A DNA stretch of 64,000 nt from an uncultured Acetatifactor sp. (GTDB lineage Bacteria > Bacillota > Clostridia > Lachnospirales > Lachnospiraceae): the NCBI GenBank assembly GCA_910580225.1, contig CAJTXE010000013.1, positions 29,515-93,514 on the forward strand, written 5' to 3'. This document shows positions 37,123 through 45,254 of the stretch, in pieces. Position numbers and translations under genes: made by a program. Every line of letters begins with the position of its first letter. Positions within the stretch are counted from its first letter, which is position 1. The notes under the pieces were generated by a model. It did no database searches, was not told the origin of the DNA, and worked only from the letters and a program-made list of their open reading frames with translations.

Positions 37123-38301
37123 ATGTTTACAGCTTTTTTGATAAAATATGCTGAGATTGGCATAAAAGGAAAGAACCGTTATCTGTTTGAGGATGCATTG
37201 GTGCATCAGATCAAGTTTGCGCTGAAAAAATGTGAAGGCACATTTCATATTCATAAATCCCAGGGGCGCATCCATGTGGAAGCACAGGGAGAATTTGACT
37301 ATGATGAGATGATGGAACATTTACAGAAAGTATTCGGAATATCCGGCATCTGTCCTGTGGTGTATGCGGAGGATGAGGGGTTTGAAAAACTTTGTGACAG
37401 GGTTGTCAGATATGTGACAGAAGTTTATCCGGACAGGAATAAAACATTTAAAGTACACGCCAGACGTGCGAGGAAAGATTACCCGAAAGAGTCCATGGAG
37501 ATCAATGCAGGTATAGGGGAGGCGGTTCTGAAGGCTTACCCTGAGATGTCGGTGGACGTACACAACCCTCAGATTTTGCTGAACATTGAGATTCGGGAGA
37601 AGATATATCTCTATTCCGAGACCATTCCCGGTCCGGGAGGCATGCCGGTGGGCACTGGCGGCAAGGCCATGCTGCTTTTGTCCGGCGGCATCGATTCTCC
37701 GGTGGCAGGGTATATGATCGCTAAGCGCGGTGTGAAGATAGATGCTGTTTATTTTCATGCACCCCCCTATACCAGTGATCGTGCGAAACAGAAGGTTGTG
37801 GATCTGGCAAAGATTGTATCGGCTTATGCAGGGCCGGTGTGGCTCCATGTGATCAATTTTACGGATATTCAGCTCTATATTTACGATAAATGTCCCCACG
37901 AGGAGCTTACCATTATCATGCGCCGCTACATGATGCGGATCGCAGAACGGATTGCAAAAGAGACAGGCTGCCTTGGTCTGATTACCGGGGAAAGCATCGG
38001 GCAGGTTGCTTCACAGACCTTGAGTTCTCTGATTGCTACCAATGAGGTCTGCGAGCTGCCGGTGTACCGGCCCCTGATCGGCTTTGACAAGAAGGAAATC
38101 GTGGATATTTCCCAGAAAATCAGGGCTTTTGAGACTTCTATTCAGCCTTATGAGGACTGTTGTACCATATTTGTGGCCAAGCATCCTGTGACCAAGCCTA
38201 ATGTCAACATTATCCGCCGCCATGAGGAGAATCTGGATGAGAGAATAGACGAACTGGTACAGACGGCTCTGGATACAAAAGAGTTGATTATTGCGGAATA
38301 A
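37123..38301 (+). CDS. thiI: tRNA 4-thiouridine synthase ThiI
   Basis: 392 residues. The N-terminal ferredoxin-like and THUMP domains (about 1-165) include KYAEIGIKGKNR. The adenylating PP-loop domain has LLSGGIDSPVAGYM near residues 184-198 and GLITGESIGQVASQT. The C-terminal rhodanese domain of the E. coli protein is absent, as usual in Firmicutes, where a dedicated desulfurase such as the upstream gene delivers sulfur directly. It adds sulfur to U8 of tRNA and may also serve thiamine biosynthesis. A bidirectional terminator follows. Confidence 0.96.
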   Translation: MFTAFLIKYAEIGIKGKNRYLFEDALVHQIKFALKKCEGTFHIHKSQGRIHVEAQGEFDYDEMMEHLQKVFGISGICPVVYAEDEGFEKLCDRVVRYVTEVYPDRNKTFKVHARRARKDYPKESMEINAGIGEAVLKAYPEMSVDVHNPQILLNIEIREKIYLYSETIPGPGGMPVGTGGKAMLLLSGGIDSPVAGYMIAKRGVKIDAVYFHAPPYTSDRAKQKVVDLAKIVSAYAGPVWLHVINFTDIQLYIYDKCPHEELTIIMRRYMMRIAERIAKETGCLGLITGESIGQVASQTLSSLIATNEVCELPVYRPLIGFDKKEIVDISQKIRAFETSIQPYEDCCTIFVAKHPVTKPNVNIIRRHEENLDERIDELVQTALDTKELIIAE

Positions 38302-38317
38302 GAGAGGAAAAAGAAAG

Positions 38318-38347
38318 CCCCGGCGGCGTGGCCCCGGGGAGATTTTT
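38318..38347. terminator. Bidirectional terminator between thiI and the HPr-like gene
   Basis: Stem CCCCGG (38318-38323) with CCGGGG (38334-38339), 10-base loop. On the plus strand it is followed by AGATTTTT, and on the minus strand by a T-rich tract (ctttcttttt). It serves the two convergent genes. Confidence 0.75.
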
Positions 38348-38349
38348 CC

Positions 38350-38583
38350 TTATTTTACGATATAAGGATCCAATAACTGCAGTACTTCGTCGGCGCCTTC
38401 TTCCGTGTGGATATTCAGGTCAATGGGCTTGGACAGATCCAGGCTGAAAATGCCCATAATAGACTTCGCATCCACAACATATCTGCCGGATACCAGGTCA
38501 AAATCATAATCGAACTTGGAAATGTCATTTACGAAAGACTTTACTTTGTCGATTGAGTTTAAGAAAATCTGTACTGTTTTCAA
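38350..38583 (-). CDS. HPr-like protein lacking the active-site histidine
   Basis: 77 residues, similar in length and order to HPr phosphocarriers. The region around the regulatory serine is kept (VDAKSIMGIFSLDL, Ser near residue 41). The N-terminal active-site motif of the GLHARP type is replaced by FLNSIDKVKSF and no histidine is present there. It therefore cannot act as a normal PTS phosphocarrier. Like Crh of Bacillus it may be purely regulatory through its serine. The gene is alone on the minus strand between two plus-strand genes. GGAGG lies upstream of the ATG. Similar short proteins are common in Clostridia. Confidence 0.85.
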   Translation of the reverse strand: MKTVQIFLNSIDKVKSFVNDISKFDYDFDLVSGRYVVDAKSIMGIFSLDLSKPIDLNIHTEEGADEVLQLLDPYIVK

Positions 38584-38686
38584 TGTCTATACCTCCTTGA
38601 TGTGTTTCAGGTCTCCTGCTTCCATATTAAAGGCTGCTCTGGGAAAAGTCAAGGCGAAAACCGTACAAAAAAAGTGAGGAATCATC

Positions 38687-40165
38687 ATGAAATCTGTGGC
38701 ATTATACAATCTTGGCTGTAAGGTAAATTCCTATGAGGCGGAAGCGATGGGGCAAAGACTGCAGGAGAAAGGTTACCGGATCGTGCCGTTTTCAGAGAAG
38801 GCAGATATCTATATCGTGAACACCTGTACGGTCACAAACATAGCGGACAGAAAGAGCCGCCAGATGCTCCACAGGGCCAGACAGCTGAATCCGGAAGCGG
38901 TGGTGGTGGCTGTGGGCTGCTATGTGCAGACAGGGCTGACGAATGTGGAGAAGGATGTCCATGTGGATCTGGCTGTGGGCAATAACCATAAGAAGGATAT
39001 CGCGGAGATCCTGGAAAGGTATCTGGAGGAGCGCCGGAAGGCAGACGGGCAGAGAGCTCATCTGACTAAGACACTCAACGGGACAACAGTTATGGATATG
39101 AGCCGGAGCTGCGAATATGAAGAAATGCAGCTACGCCAGACCGCGGAGCATACCAGAGCCTATATCAAGATTCAGGACGGCTGCAATCAGTTTTGCTCTT
39201 ACTGTGTGATTCCCTATGCCAGAGGTCGTGTACGCAGCCGTCGGGCGGAAGATATTCTGCAGGAGGTCAGGGGACTGGCAGAGGCAGGCTACAGAGAGGT
39301 AGTACTCACAGGTATCCATATCAGTTCTTATGGAATTGATTTACAGGAGGCTGTCCGGGACAGGGGGAATGGTTCTGAAAATGACGGAGGCCGGCAGAGG
39401 GGAGAGCTCTGTATGGAAGACGTTGAAGCCGCTCTTTTGCCGAAAGACAGTTCGGCGAAATGGGAAGGATGTGGAACATCCAGGGGTGATATCGGGCTTA
39501 TGGGGCTGGTGGAACAGATTCATGAGATACCGGGAATAGACCGGATCCGCCTGGGTTCCCTGGAACCCAGAATCATCAATGAGGAGAGCGCCGGACGTCT
39601 GGCAGCTCTTCCAAAGTTCTGTCCTCATTTCCACCTCTCTCTTCAGAGCGGCTGTGATGCTACACTGAAAAGGATGAATAGACATTATACCACCGGGGAA
39701 TACTATACCTGTGTGCAGATTCTCAGACGTTTTTTCGATGCGCCTGCAATTACAACCGATGTGATTGTAGGGTTTCCGGGAGAGACGGAGGCGGAATTTG
39801 CTCTGACAAAAGCATTTCTTCAGAAGGTGGGATTTTATGAGATGCATGTCTTCAAGTATTCCAGGAGAGAAGGGACCAGGGCTGCAGCCATGCCGGACCA
39901 GGTGCCGGAACCGGTGAAGACGCAGCGGAGCGGAGAGCTTTTGGAATTAAAAAGGATACAGTCCAGAGCATTTCGGGAACGATACATAGGACGGGAGGCG
40001 GAAGTCCTTCTGGAAGAACGACGAGAGATAGAAGGGCGGGTGCTGCTGACGGGGCATACAAAGGATTATGTGAAAATTGCCGTGGATGCAGAAGTAGGAT
40101 ACAGGGAAAATACCATTGTGACTGTGCCGGTGAAGGAATTCTTAACCGATGAGATTATGATTTAA
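38687..40165 (+). CDS. mtaB: tRNA ms2t6A37 methylthiotransferase MtaB
   Basis: A 492-residue radical SAM enzyme that converts t6A37 to ms2t6A37 in tRNA. The N-terminal MiaB-type domain (LGCKVNSYEAEAMGQ, VNTCTVTNIADRKSRQ, VGCYVQ) holds three cluster cysteines. The radical SAM core has CNQFCSYCVIPYARGRVRSR near residues 166-185. A TRAM-like domain closes the protein. An insertion of about 40-45 hydrophilic residues (about 220-265, between SSYGIDL and LMGLVEQI) makes it longer than typical relatives; no frame disruption is seen. No clear strong ribosome-binding site, only GTGAGGAA, stands before the ATG. Confidence 0.95.
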   Translation: MKSVALYNLGCKVNSYEAEAMGQRLQEKGYRIVPFSEKADIYIVNTCTVTNIADRKSRQMLHRARQLNPEAVVVAVGCYVQTGLTNVEKDVHVDLAVGNNHKKDIAEILERYLEERRKADGQRAHLTKTLNGTTVMDMSRSCEYEEMQLRQTAEHTRAYIKIQDGCNQFCSYCVIPYARGRVRSRRAEDILQEVRGLAEAGYREVVLTGIHISSYGIDLQEAVRDRGNGSENDGGRQRGELCMEDVEAALLPKDSSAKWEGCGTSRGDIGLMGLVEQIHEIPGIDRIRLGSLEPRIINEESAGRLAALPKFCPHFHLSLQSGCDATLKRMNRHYTTGEYYTCVQILRRFFDAPAITTDVIVGFPGETEAEFALTKAFLQKVGFYEMHVFKYSRREGTRAAAMPDQVPEPVKTQRSGELLELKRIQSRAFRERYIGREAEVLLEERREIEGRVLLTGHTKDYVKIAVDAEVGYRENTIVTVPVKEFLTDEIMI

Positions 40166-40251
40166 GTGGTTTCGTTGACGCAATGGGGAATTAAAATGTT
40201 GCAAAATGACATAAAAAGATTAAAATTATAGTCAGGACAGCCCGGCAAGGC

Positions 40252-40280
40252 TTGAATTTTACATACAAATGAGGTATATT
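40252..40280 (+). promoter_or_regulatory. Promoter of the ireB-ruvX block
   Basis: TTGAAT (40252-40257) and TATATT (40275-40280) with exact 17-base spacing. The transcript would begin near 40287, about 70 bases before ireB. Confidence 0.65.
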
Positions 40281-40357
40281 AGTAAAAGGTATTGTCACAC
40301 TTTGATTACAGTGGGGCGCTTACGGTAAGACTATCCCCGGCGTATGGAGGTAAGGGT

Positions 40358-40621
40358 ATGCAGAATTTGGGAAATACACAATACTTCAAGGTAGACTCAG
40401 AGCCCGAAGAAGGGGCGAATGTTGTGCTGTCTGCCGTATATGAGGCATTGACGGAAAAGGGTTATAATCCGGTAAACCAGATCGTGGGATATATCATGAG
40501 CGGTGACCCGACTTATATCACCAGTCATAAAAACGCACGCAGCATGATCATGAAGGTGGAGCGGGACGAGCTGGTAGAGGAATTGCTGAAAGAATATATC
40601 CGTACCAAGGATTGGCATTAG
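40358..40621 (+). CDS. ireB: IreB family regulatory phosphoprotein
   Basis: 87 residues, matching the small DUF965/IreB family (YrzL in Bacillus) almost end to end: MQNLGNTQYFKVD, EALTEKGYNPVNQIVGYIMS, GDPTYITSHKNARS. In Enterococcus IreB is phosphorylated by the Ser/Thr kinase IreK and modulates cephalosporin tolerance. The ATG at 40358 has GGAGG eight bases upstream and fits the family start. It is followed by ruvX and DUF1292, the order conserved across Firmicutes. Confidence 0.95.
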   Translation: MQNLGNTQYFKVDSEPEEGANVVLSAVYEALTEKGYNPVNQIVGYIMSGDPTYITSHKNARSMIMKVERDELVEELLKEYIRTKDWH

Positions 40622-40684
40622 AAGCACGAAAAGTGAGGAACCTCGGGGGAGAACAGAGGCGGAACGGAAACAGGAGAAGACGGA

Positions 40685-41113
40685 ATGCGGATTATGGGGC
40701 TTGATTTTGGCTCCAGGACAGTGGGAGTGGCTGTGAGTGACAGCCTGCTCATAACGGCACAGGGACTGGAGATCATTCGCCGCAAAGAAGAGAATAAGCT
40801 GCGCCAGACGCTGGCCAGGTTAGAGGAACTGATTGAGGAATACGAAGTAGAGGAAATTGTGCTGGGATTGCCGAAAAATATGAATGCCACAGAAGGCGTT
40901 CGGGCGGAGCTGACAAGAGAGTTTCAGGACAAGCTGGAGCGCAGGACCGGTCTGCCGGTGATTCTGTGGGACGAACGTCTGACCACCGTAGCTGCGGACA
41001 AGACCATGATGGAAAGCGGTGTCCGGAGGGAAAACCGCAGAGAACATGTGGACAAGATAGCGGCTGCCCTGATTCTGCAGGGATATCTGGACAGCCGCCG
41101 GCAGCAGGACTGA
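40685..41113 (+). CDS. ruvX: Putative Holliday junction resolvase RuvX/YqgF
   Basis: 142 residues with an RNase H fold. It starts MRIMGLDFGSRTVGVAVSD, giving the first catalytic Asp, continues with EIVLGLPKNMNATEG, and has WDERLTTVAA and HVDKIAAALILQGYLDSR, the last with the C-terminal catalytic Asp. The family resolves branched DNA and processes pre-16S rRNA. AGGAGA precedes the ATG. It is the yrrK equivalent of the Bacillus cluster. The intergenic DNA downstream holds a tandem repeat. Confidence 0.95.
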   Translation: MRIMGLDFGSRTVGVAVSDSLLITAQGLEIIRRKEENKLRQTLARLEELIEEYEVEEIVLGLPKNMNATEGVRAELTREFQDKLERRTGLPVILWDERLTTVAADKTMMESGVRRENRREHVDKIAAALILQGYLDSRRQQD

Positions 41114-41160
41114 GTCATGGAGGAATGCCAGGCGGCGGGACAGGAATGTTTCCGGCCAGG

Positions 41161-41316
41161 CGGTGCAGCAAGCGGAAGTGACAGATAGAACAGATGGCGC
41201 GAAGGCGTCAGGCGGTGCTACGAGCGAAAGTGACAGATAGAGCAGATGGCGCGAAGGCGTCAGGCGGTGCAGCAAGCGGGAGCGACGGATAGAGCAGATG
41301 GCGCGGAACCTGCAGG
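41161..41316 (+). repeat. Three tandem 52-bp repeats between ruvX and the DUF1292 gene
   Basis: Units at 41161-41212, 41213-41264 and 41265-41316. All begin cggtgc and share the core cagatggcgcg; the first two are nearly identical over their second halves (gcgaaggcgtcagg). The third diverges at its end, and fragments of the unit continue to about 41390 (gacgtcagccgtgcag, gacagatagg). Unit length is not a multiple of three and no protein is conserved through it. It fills the 316-bp gap between two genes that are close together in other Firmicutes. Confidence 0.9.
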
Positions 41317-41429
41317 TGAAGACGTCAGCCGTGCAGTAGGAGAAGACAGATGTATCGACGGCGCAGTGAGCGCGATGTGACACAGAGGACAGATAGGCGA
41401 AGTGCAGGATATTTGAGAATGGAGTAAAA

Positions 41430-41696
41430 ATGGAAAAAGCCGGAAAAATTACATTTGAATCGGAGCAGGGAGAAGAGGAAAGCTTTTATGTGTTGGAACA
41501 GACAAGGATCGGAGGCATTGATTATATCCTTGTCACTGACTGTGAGGAAGGCGATGGGGAAGCTATGATCCTGAAAGATATGTCAGGAGACGGAGAAGAG
41601 GAAAGTATTTATACGGCAGTATCAGATGAGGACGAGCTTGCCGCAGTGGCGGATGTATTTAAAAATATGCTTGAGGATGTGGAACTGACGGATTGA
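41430..41696 (+). CDS. DUF1292 domain protein (YrzB-like)
   Basis: An 88-residue acidic protein of the DUF1292 family: KITFESEQGEEESFYVLEQT, YILVTDCEEGDGEAMILKD, and an acidic end with AVADVFKNMLEDV. It corresponds to yrzB in the Bacillus order ruvX-yrzB-mltG. Function unknown. It is followed immediately by remains of a Fur-family gene whose reading frame overlaps its stop codon; in related genomes an intact fur gene commonly lies at this spot, so the two may once have been co-expressed. Confidence 0.92.
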   Translation: MEKAGKITFESEQGEEESFYVLEQTRIGGIDYILVTDCEEGDGEAMILKDMSGDGEEESIYTAVSDEDELAAVADVFKNMLEDVELTD

Positions 41697-42063
41697 AGGG
41701 AAAGAATGCTGTTGAAGAAATAGGAGAGTGTGTAAAAGTGGATTGCCTGAAGATTGGGGTGGCCACTGTTTATAGAACCATACAATTGCTGAATGGACGG
41801 CATCTGATTGACCGGGTTAATTTTGATGACAGTTTTGTGTGCTGCGAGATGGGGAGTGCTCGGAAAGCGGACTGTGATATTGTCAGCATCATTTAATCTG
41901 TATCGAAAGCGGGAAGGTGATTTCTTTTCAGGATGGCTTATTGGAGGAGCTGGAAGGGAAGATTGCCGAGACTACCGGGTTTTGAGTCGTGAATCATGAG
42001 GCTGAGTCCCAGGGCTTTTGTGTAGAATGTGGAGGAAAGTTGATTGAAGAAAAAAGAGAATAA
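41693..42063 (+). pseudogene. Decayed Fur-family regulator
   Basis: The winged-helix part is readable in one frame (TVYRTIQLLNGRHLIDRVNFDD), but about 25-30 N-terminal residues are missing. A frameshift lies near 41860-41895. The C-terminal half continues in another frame as HHLICIESGKVISFQDG, LLEELEGKIAETTGF, then a stop, then VVNHEAESQGFCVECGGK and a natural end at 42063. The in-frame TGA at 41983-41985 stands where relatives have Arg, so a single CGA to TGA change explains it. The second dimer-domain CxxC is kept (CVEC); the first is changed to C-I-E-S. The gene cannot make a normal Fur, PerR or Zur protein. Confidence 0.85.
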
Positions 42064-43717
42064 GAGCGGTTCCAGACTGCGGGTGATTCCCCTGGGCGGG
42101 CTGGAACAAATCGGCATGAACATTACTGCCTTCGAATACGACGACAGTATTGTTGTGGTAGACTGCGGCCTGTCTTTTCCGGCGGATGATATGCTGGGAA
42201 TCGACCTGGTTATTCCTGATGTGACTTATCTGAAGGATAATCTGGATAAGGTAAAAGGCTTTGTGATTACCCATGGCCATGAAGACCATATCGGAGCGCT
42301 GCCCTATGTGCTGCGGGAGATTAATGTACCCATCTATGCCACCAGGTTGACCATGGGTATCATTGAAAATAAACTGAAAGAGCATGAGCTGACCAAGTCT
42401 ACCAAACGAAAAGTGGTAAAGTTCGGACAATCCATCAATATGGGACAGTTCCGGGTGGAGTTTATCAAGACGAACCACAGTATTGTGGATGCTGCGGCGC
42501 TGGCGATTTATTCCCCTGCCGGAATCGTGGTGCATACAGGGGATTTTAAGGTAGATTATACTCCTGTTTTCGGAGACGCCATTGATTTGCAGCGTTTTGC
42601 GGAACTGGGGAAAAAGGGTGTACTCGCACTGATGTGTGATTCCACCAATGCGGAGCGCCCCGGTTTCACACCGTCAGAGAGAACGGTGGGAACGACGTTT
42701 GATACACTTTTTGAGGAGCATAAAAATACCAGGATTTTTGTGGCAACATTTGCCTCCAATGTGGACCGGGTTCAGCAGATTATCAATTCTGCGTACAAAT
42801 TTGGACGTAAGGTATGCGTGGAAGGCCGCAGTATGGTCAGCATTATCGAGACGGCAAGAAATCTGGAGTGTATCAGTATTCCGGAAAATACGCTGATTGA
42901 GATCGAGCAGATGAAGGACTATCCCAACGAGAAGCAGGTTATTATTACCACCGGAAGCCAGGGAGAAAGCATGGCGGCGCTGAGCCGTATGGCAGGAGGT
43001 ATGCACCGGAAGATTACCATCGGGGCAGGGGATACCGTTATTTTTTCCTCCAATCCGATTCCGGGCAATGAGAAATCGGTGACCAAGGTGATCAACGAGC
43101 TGATTCGGAAAGGGGCAGATGTGATTTTTCAGGATGCCCATGTGTCCGGTCATGCCTGCCAGGAGGAGATCAAGCTGATCTATTCTCTGATCCGTCCGAA
43201 ATATGCAGTGCCCGTCCATGGAGAGATCAAACACCTGAAAGCACAGGCAAAAATTGCCCAGAGTCTGGGGATCGAGAAGGAGAATATCTTTGTGCTGTCT
43301 TCCGGCGATGTGTTGGAGATGGGGGAAAACGGCGCGGAAGTGACAGGACGCGTGCCCGTGGGCACGATTTTGGTGGATGGCCTGGGTGTAGGAGACGTGG
43401 GAAATGTAGTGCTTCGTGACCGTCAGCATCTGGCAGAGGATGGGATTATGGTAGTGGTGATGAGTCTGGACCGGATGGGAGGACAGCTGGTAGCAGGCCC
43501 TGACATTGTGTCCAGAGGCTTTGTGTATGTGAAGGAATCCGACGAACTGATAGAGGAAGCACGCCAGACCGTAGACGAGGCGCTTCAGAGATGTCTGGAC
43601 AGAGGGATTACTGACTGGGGCAGGTTGAAAAATACCACGAAGGATACGCTGAGTGATTATGTGTGGAAGAAAACCAAGAGGCGTCCTATGATATTGCCTA
43701 TTATTATGGAAGTCTGA
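42044..43717 (+). CDS. rnj: Ribonuclease J
   Basis: 557 residues; metallo-beta-lactamase/beta-CASP ribonuclease with 5'-exonuclease and endonuclease activity in mRNA turnover and rRNA maturation. Motifs: LGGLEQIGMN, the zinc motif THGHEDHIGALPY, HTGDFKVDYTP, CDSTNAERPG, the beta-CASP motifs TTGSQGESMAAL and HVSGHACQEE, and PVHGEIKHL. The TTG start at 42044 has GGAGG eight bases upstream; both lie inside the 3' end of the fur pseudogene, which may explain why that sequence has not been lost. Length is normal. Confidence 0.95.
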   Translation: MKKKENKSGSRLRVIPLGGLEQIGMNITAFEYDDSIVVVDCGLSFPADDMLGIDLVIPDVTYLKDNLDKVKGFVITHGHEDHIGALPYVLREINVPIYATRLTMGIIENKLKEHELTKSTKRKVVKFGQSINMGQFRVEFIKTNHSIVDAAALAIYSPAGIVVHTGDFKVDYTPVFGDAIDLQRFAELGKKGVLALMCDSTNAERPGFTPSERTVGTTFDTLFEEHKNTRIFVATFASNVDRVQQIINSAYKFGRKVCVEGRSMVSIIETARNLECISIPENTLIEIEQMKDYPNEKQVIITTGSQGESMAALSRMAGGMHRKITIGAGDTVIFSSNPIPGNEKSVTKVINELIRKGADVIFQDAHVSGHACQEEIKLIYSLIRPKYAVPVHGEIKHLKAQAKIAQSLGIEKENIFVLSSGDVLEMGENGAEVTGRVPVGTILVDGLGVGDVGNVVLRDRQHLAEDGIMVVVMSLDRMGGQLVAGPDIVSRGFVYVKESDELIEEARQTVDEALQRCLDRGITDWGRLKNTTKDTLSDYVWKKTKRRPMILPIIMEV

Positions 43718-44100
43718 GGAGGACTGGAAGGAAGTGCATTACGCGGAAGGTGCCCTGGAGGGGTGAAATGTCCGGAGCGATCCAGTAGAGCCAGTGGGAG
43801 CATCCGGGAGGGCGGTGAAATGTGCAGGGCGGTTTTTGTGAGAGTCTGCGGTAGCAGCCTGGGGGGCATCCGGGAGGAGCGTTGAAATGCAAGGAGGGGT
43901 CTGTGGGAGCACAGGGGAGATATCCTGCAGGGAGACGTTTTTCTTTGGAGCAGGAAAGGGAAGCAGTCTTGCTGCCACAGCGGACTGAGCATGAGGACAG
44001 AGGGGAATTTGCATTGAGATAAGAAAATGCTTCAGAAACAGCTGCAGCACGGTATGACCGGCGAGACATTCGGTGCAGCCGGGATGCATGTAGTGCGGGG
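43718..44100 (+). repeat. Degenerate GC-rich repeats between RNase J and the MltG-like gene
   Basis: This 413-bp gap has no gene. It holds imperfect copies of a motif near gcatccgggaggnncgktgaaatg: at about 43800-43822 (catccgggagggcggtgaaatg) and about 43867-43888 (catccgggaggagcgttgaaatg), with a shorter form at about 43751-43770 (cctggaggggtgaaatg). The pieces look like the worn remains of a tandem array, similar in character to the array after ruvX. Confidence 0.5.
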
Positions 44101-44130
44101 GCTGCTGCCCGTCAGGGCAGGGAGGTGGAT

Positions 44131-44523
44131 ATGAAAGTACTGAATATCATAAGCGCTGTGGCAGGAGCAATCTTTAGACTGGTGACTGCTATTGTGGTGG
44201 TTTATGTGATCTATCAGGGGGCCGGAATCTGCTATGATTACGGTTACCGTGTCTTCACTGAGCCGGCGGTGGCAATCGGGGAAGGGCGTAGTGTTACGGT
44301 GACAATCACGGAGGATATGTCTGCCTTTGAGATCGGGAAGCTGTTTGAGAGCAGAGGACTGGTGAGGGATGCGAAGCTTTTTACCATACAGTACTATCTC
44401 TCTGAATATTTGAAAGATGTGGGACCCGGTACCTTTGAGCTGAGTACGGCCATGACGGCGGAGGATATGATGGCTGCTATGGTGGTGGAGGATCCGGAAG
44501 AAGACAGCGAGGACGAAAAGTAA
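44131..44523 (+). CDS. Short MltG/YceG-like membrane protein without catalytic domain
   Basis: About 130 residues: one N-terminal membrane helix (AVAGAIFRLVTAIVVVYVIYQG), then a domain like the LysM-type N-terminal part of endolytic transglycosylase MltG (VTVTITEDMSAFEIGKLFES, GLVRDAKLFTIQYYL, GPGTFELSTAMTAEDMMAAM) and an acidic end. Full-length MltG is about 350 residues and carries its catalytic Glu in the C-terminal part, which is absent here with no sign of a frameshift. The ATG at 44131 has GGAGG five bases upstream. Its position before trmR equals yrrL (mltG) of Bacillus. It could regulate or scaffold glycan processing, but should not cleave glycans itself. Confidence 0.75.
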   Translation: MKVLNIISAVAGAIFRLVTAIVVVYVIYQGAGICYDYGYRVFTEPAVAIGEGRSVTVTITEDMSAFEIGKLFESRGLVRDAKLFTIQYYLSEYLKDVGPGTFELSTAMTAEDMMAAMVVEDPEEDSEDEK

Positions 44524-44555
44524 ATTCCCGCGGACACCTTGAAAAGAGGACATGT

Positions 44556-45254
44556 ATGATCATAGACGAAAGGATGGCAGTCTTCATTGATTCGCTTGAC
44601 ACAGGAAATACGGCTTTTCTGGATGAGGTGGAGAAGGCGGCGCTGGAAGCGCTGGTTCCCATTATCCGAAAACCCGTGCAGAGCCTGCTGAAGTTTCTGC
44701 TGGCACTCACGAGGCCGGGAAAGATTCTGGAGGTGGGTACAGCCGTAGGATTTTCAGCTTTGCTGATGAGCGAATATGCACCGGAAGACTGCCATATTAC
44801 GACGATAGAGAATTATGAAAAACGAATATCCGCAGCCAGAGAGAATTTTCGGCGTGGGGGAAGAGAGGACAGAATCACTCTATTGGAAGGAGATGCAGCG
44901 GATATTCTGAAGCAGTTGTCGGAACCCTTTGATATGATTTTTATGGATGCAGCCAAGGGACAGTATCTGCATTTTCTGCCGGAAGTAGTGCGGCTGCTGG
45001 CACCGGGGGGATTGCTGGTGTCGGATAATGTGTTGCAGGACGGGGATGTGGTGCAGTCCCGCTTTGCTGTGACCAGACGAGATCGTACAATTCATTCCAG
45101 GATGCGTGAGTACCTTTATCAACTTAAGCATCATCCAGAGCTGGAGACAACGGTGCTGCCGGTGGGGGACGGAGTGACCCTGAGTACAAAATGCCGGAAG
45201 AGACAGAAAGGATCAGAAGAGATATGGAGCCAGGAAGAAAACCGGAACTGCTGA
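44556..45254 (+). CDS. trmR: Class I O-methyltransferase, probable tRNA mo5U34 methyltransferase TrmR
   Basis: 232 residues with SAM motif ILEVGTAVGFSALLM near residues 53-67, IFMDAAKGQYLHFLP and SDNVLQDGDV, the pattern of cation-dependent O-methyltransferases. In Bacillus the orthologous position (yrrM) encodes TrmR, which methylates 5-hydroxyuridine at tRNA wobble position 34, and the hydroxylation proteins (peptidase U32 family) are encoded next to it as here. This context supports the same role. The 3' end overlaps the U32 gene. Confidence 0.85.
   Translation: MIIDERMAVFIDSLDTGNTAFLDEVEKAALEALVPIIRKPVQSLLKFLLALTRPGKILEVGTAVGFSALLMSEYAPEDCHITTIENYEKRISAARENFRRGGREDRITLLEGDAADILKQLSEPFDMIFMDAAKGQYLHFLPEVVRLLAPGGLLVSDNVLQDGDVVQSRFAVTRRDRTIHSRMREYLYQLKHHPELETTVLPVGDGVTLSTKCRKRQKGSEEIWSQEENRNC

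Noticed and set aside
41161..41316. CRISPR array
   Set aside because: The 52-bp units are contiguous, with no unique spacers between them, and no cas genes are present. It is a plain tandem repeat.
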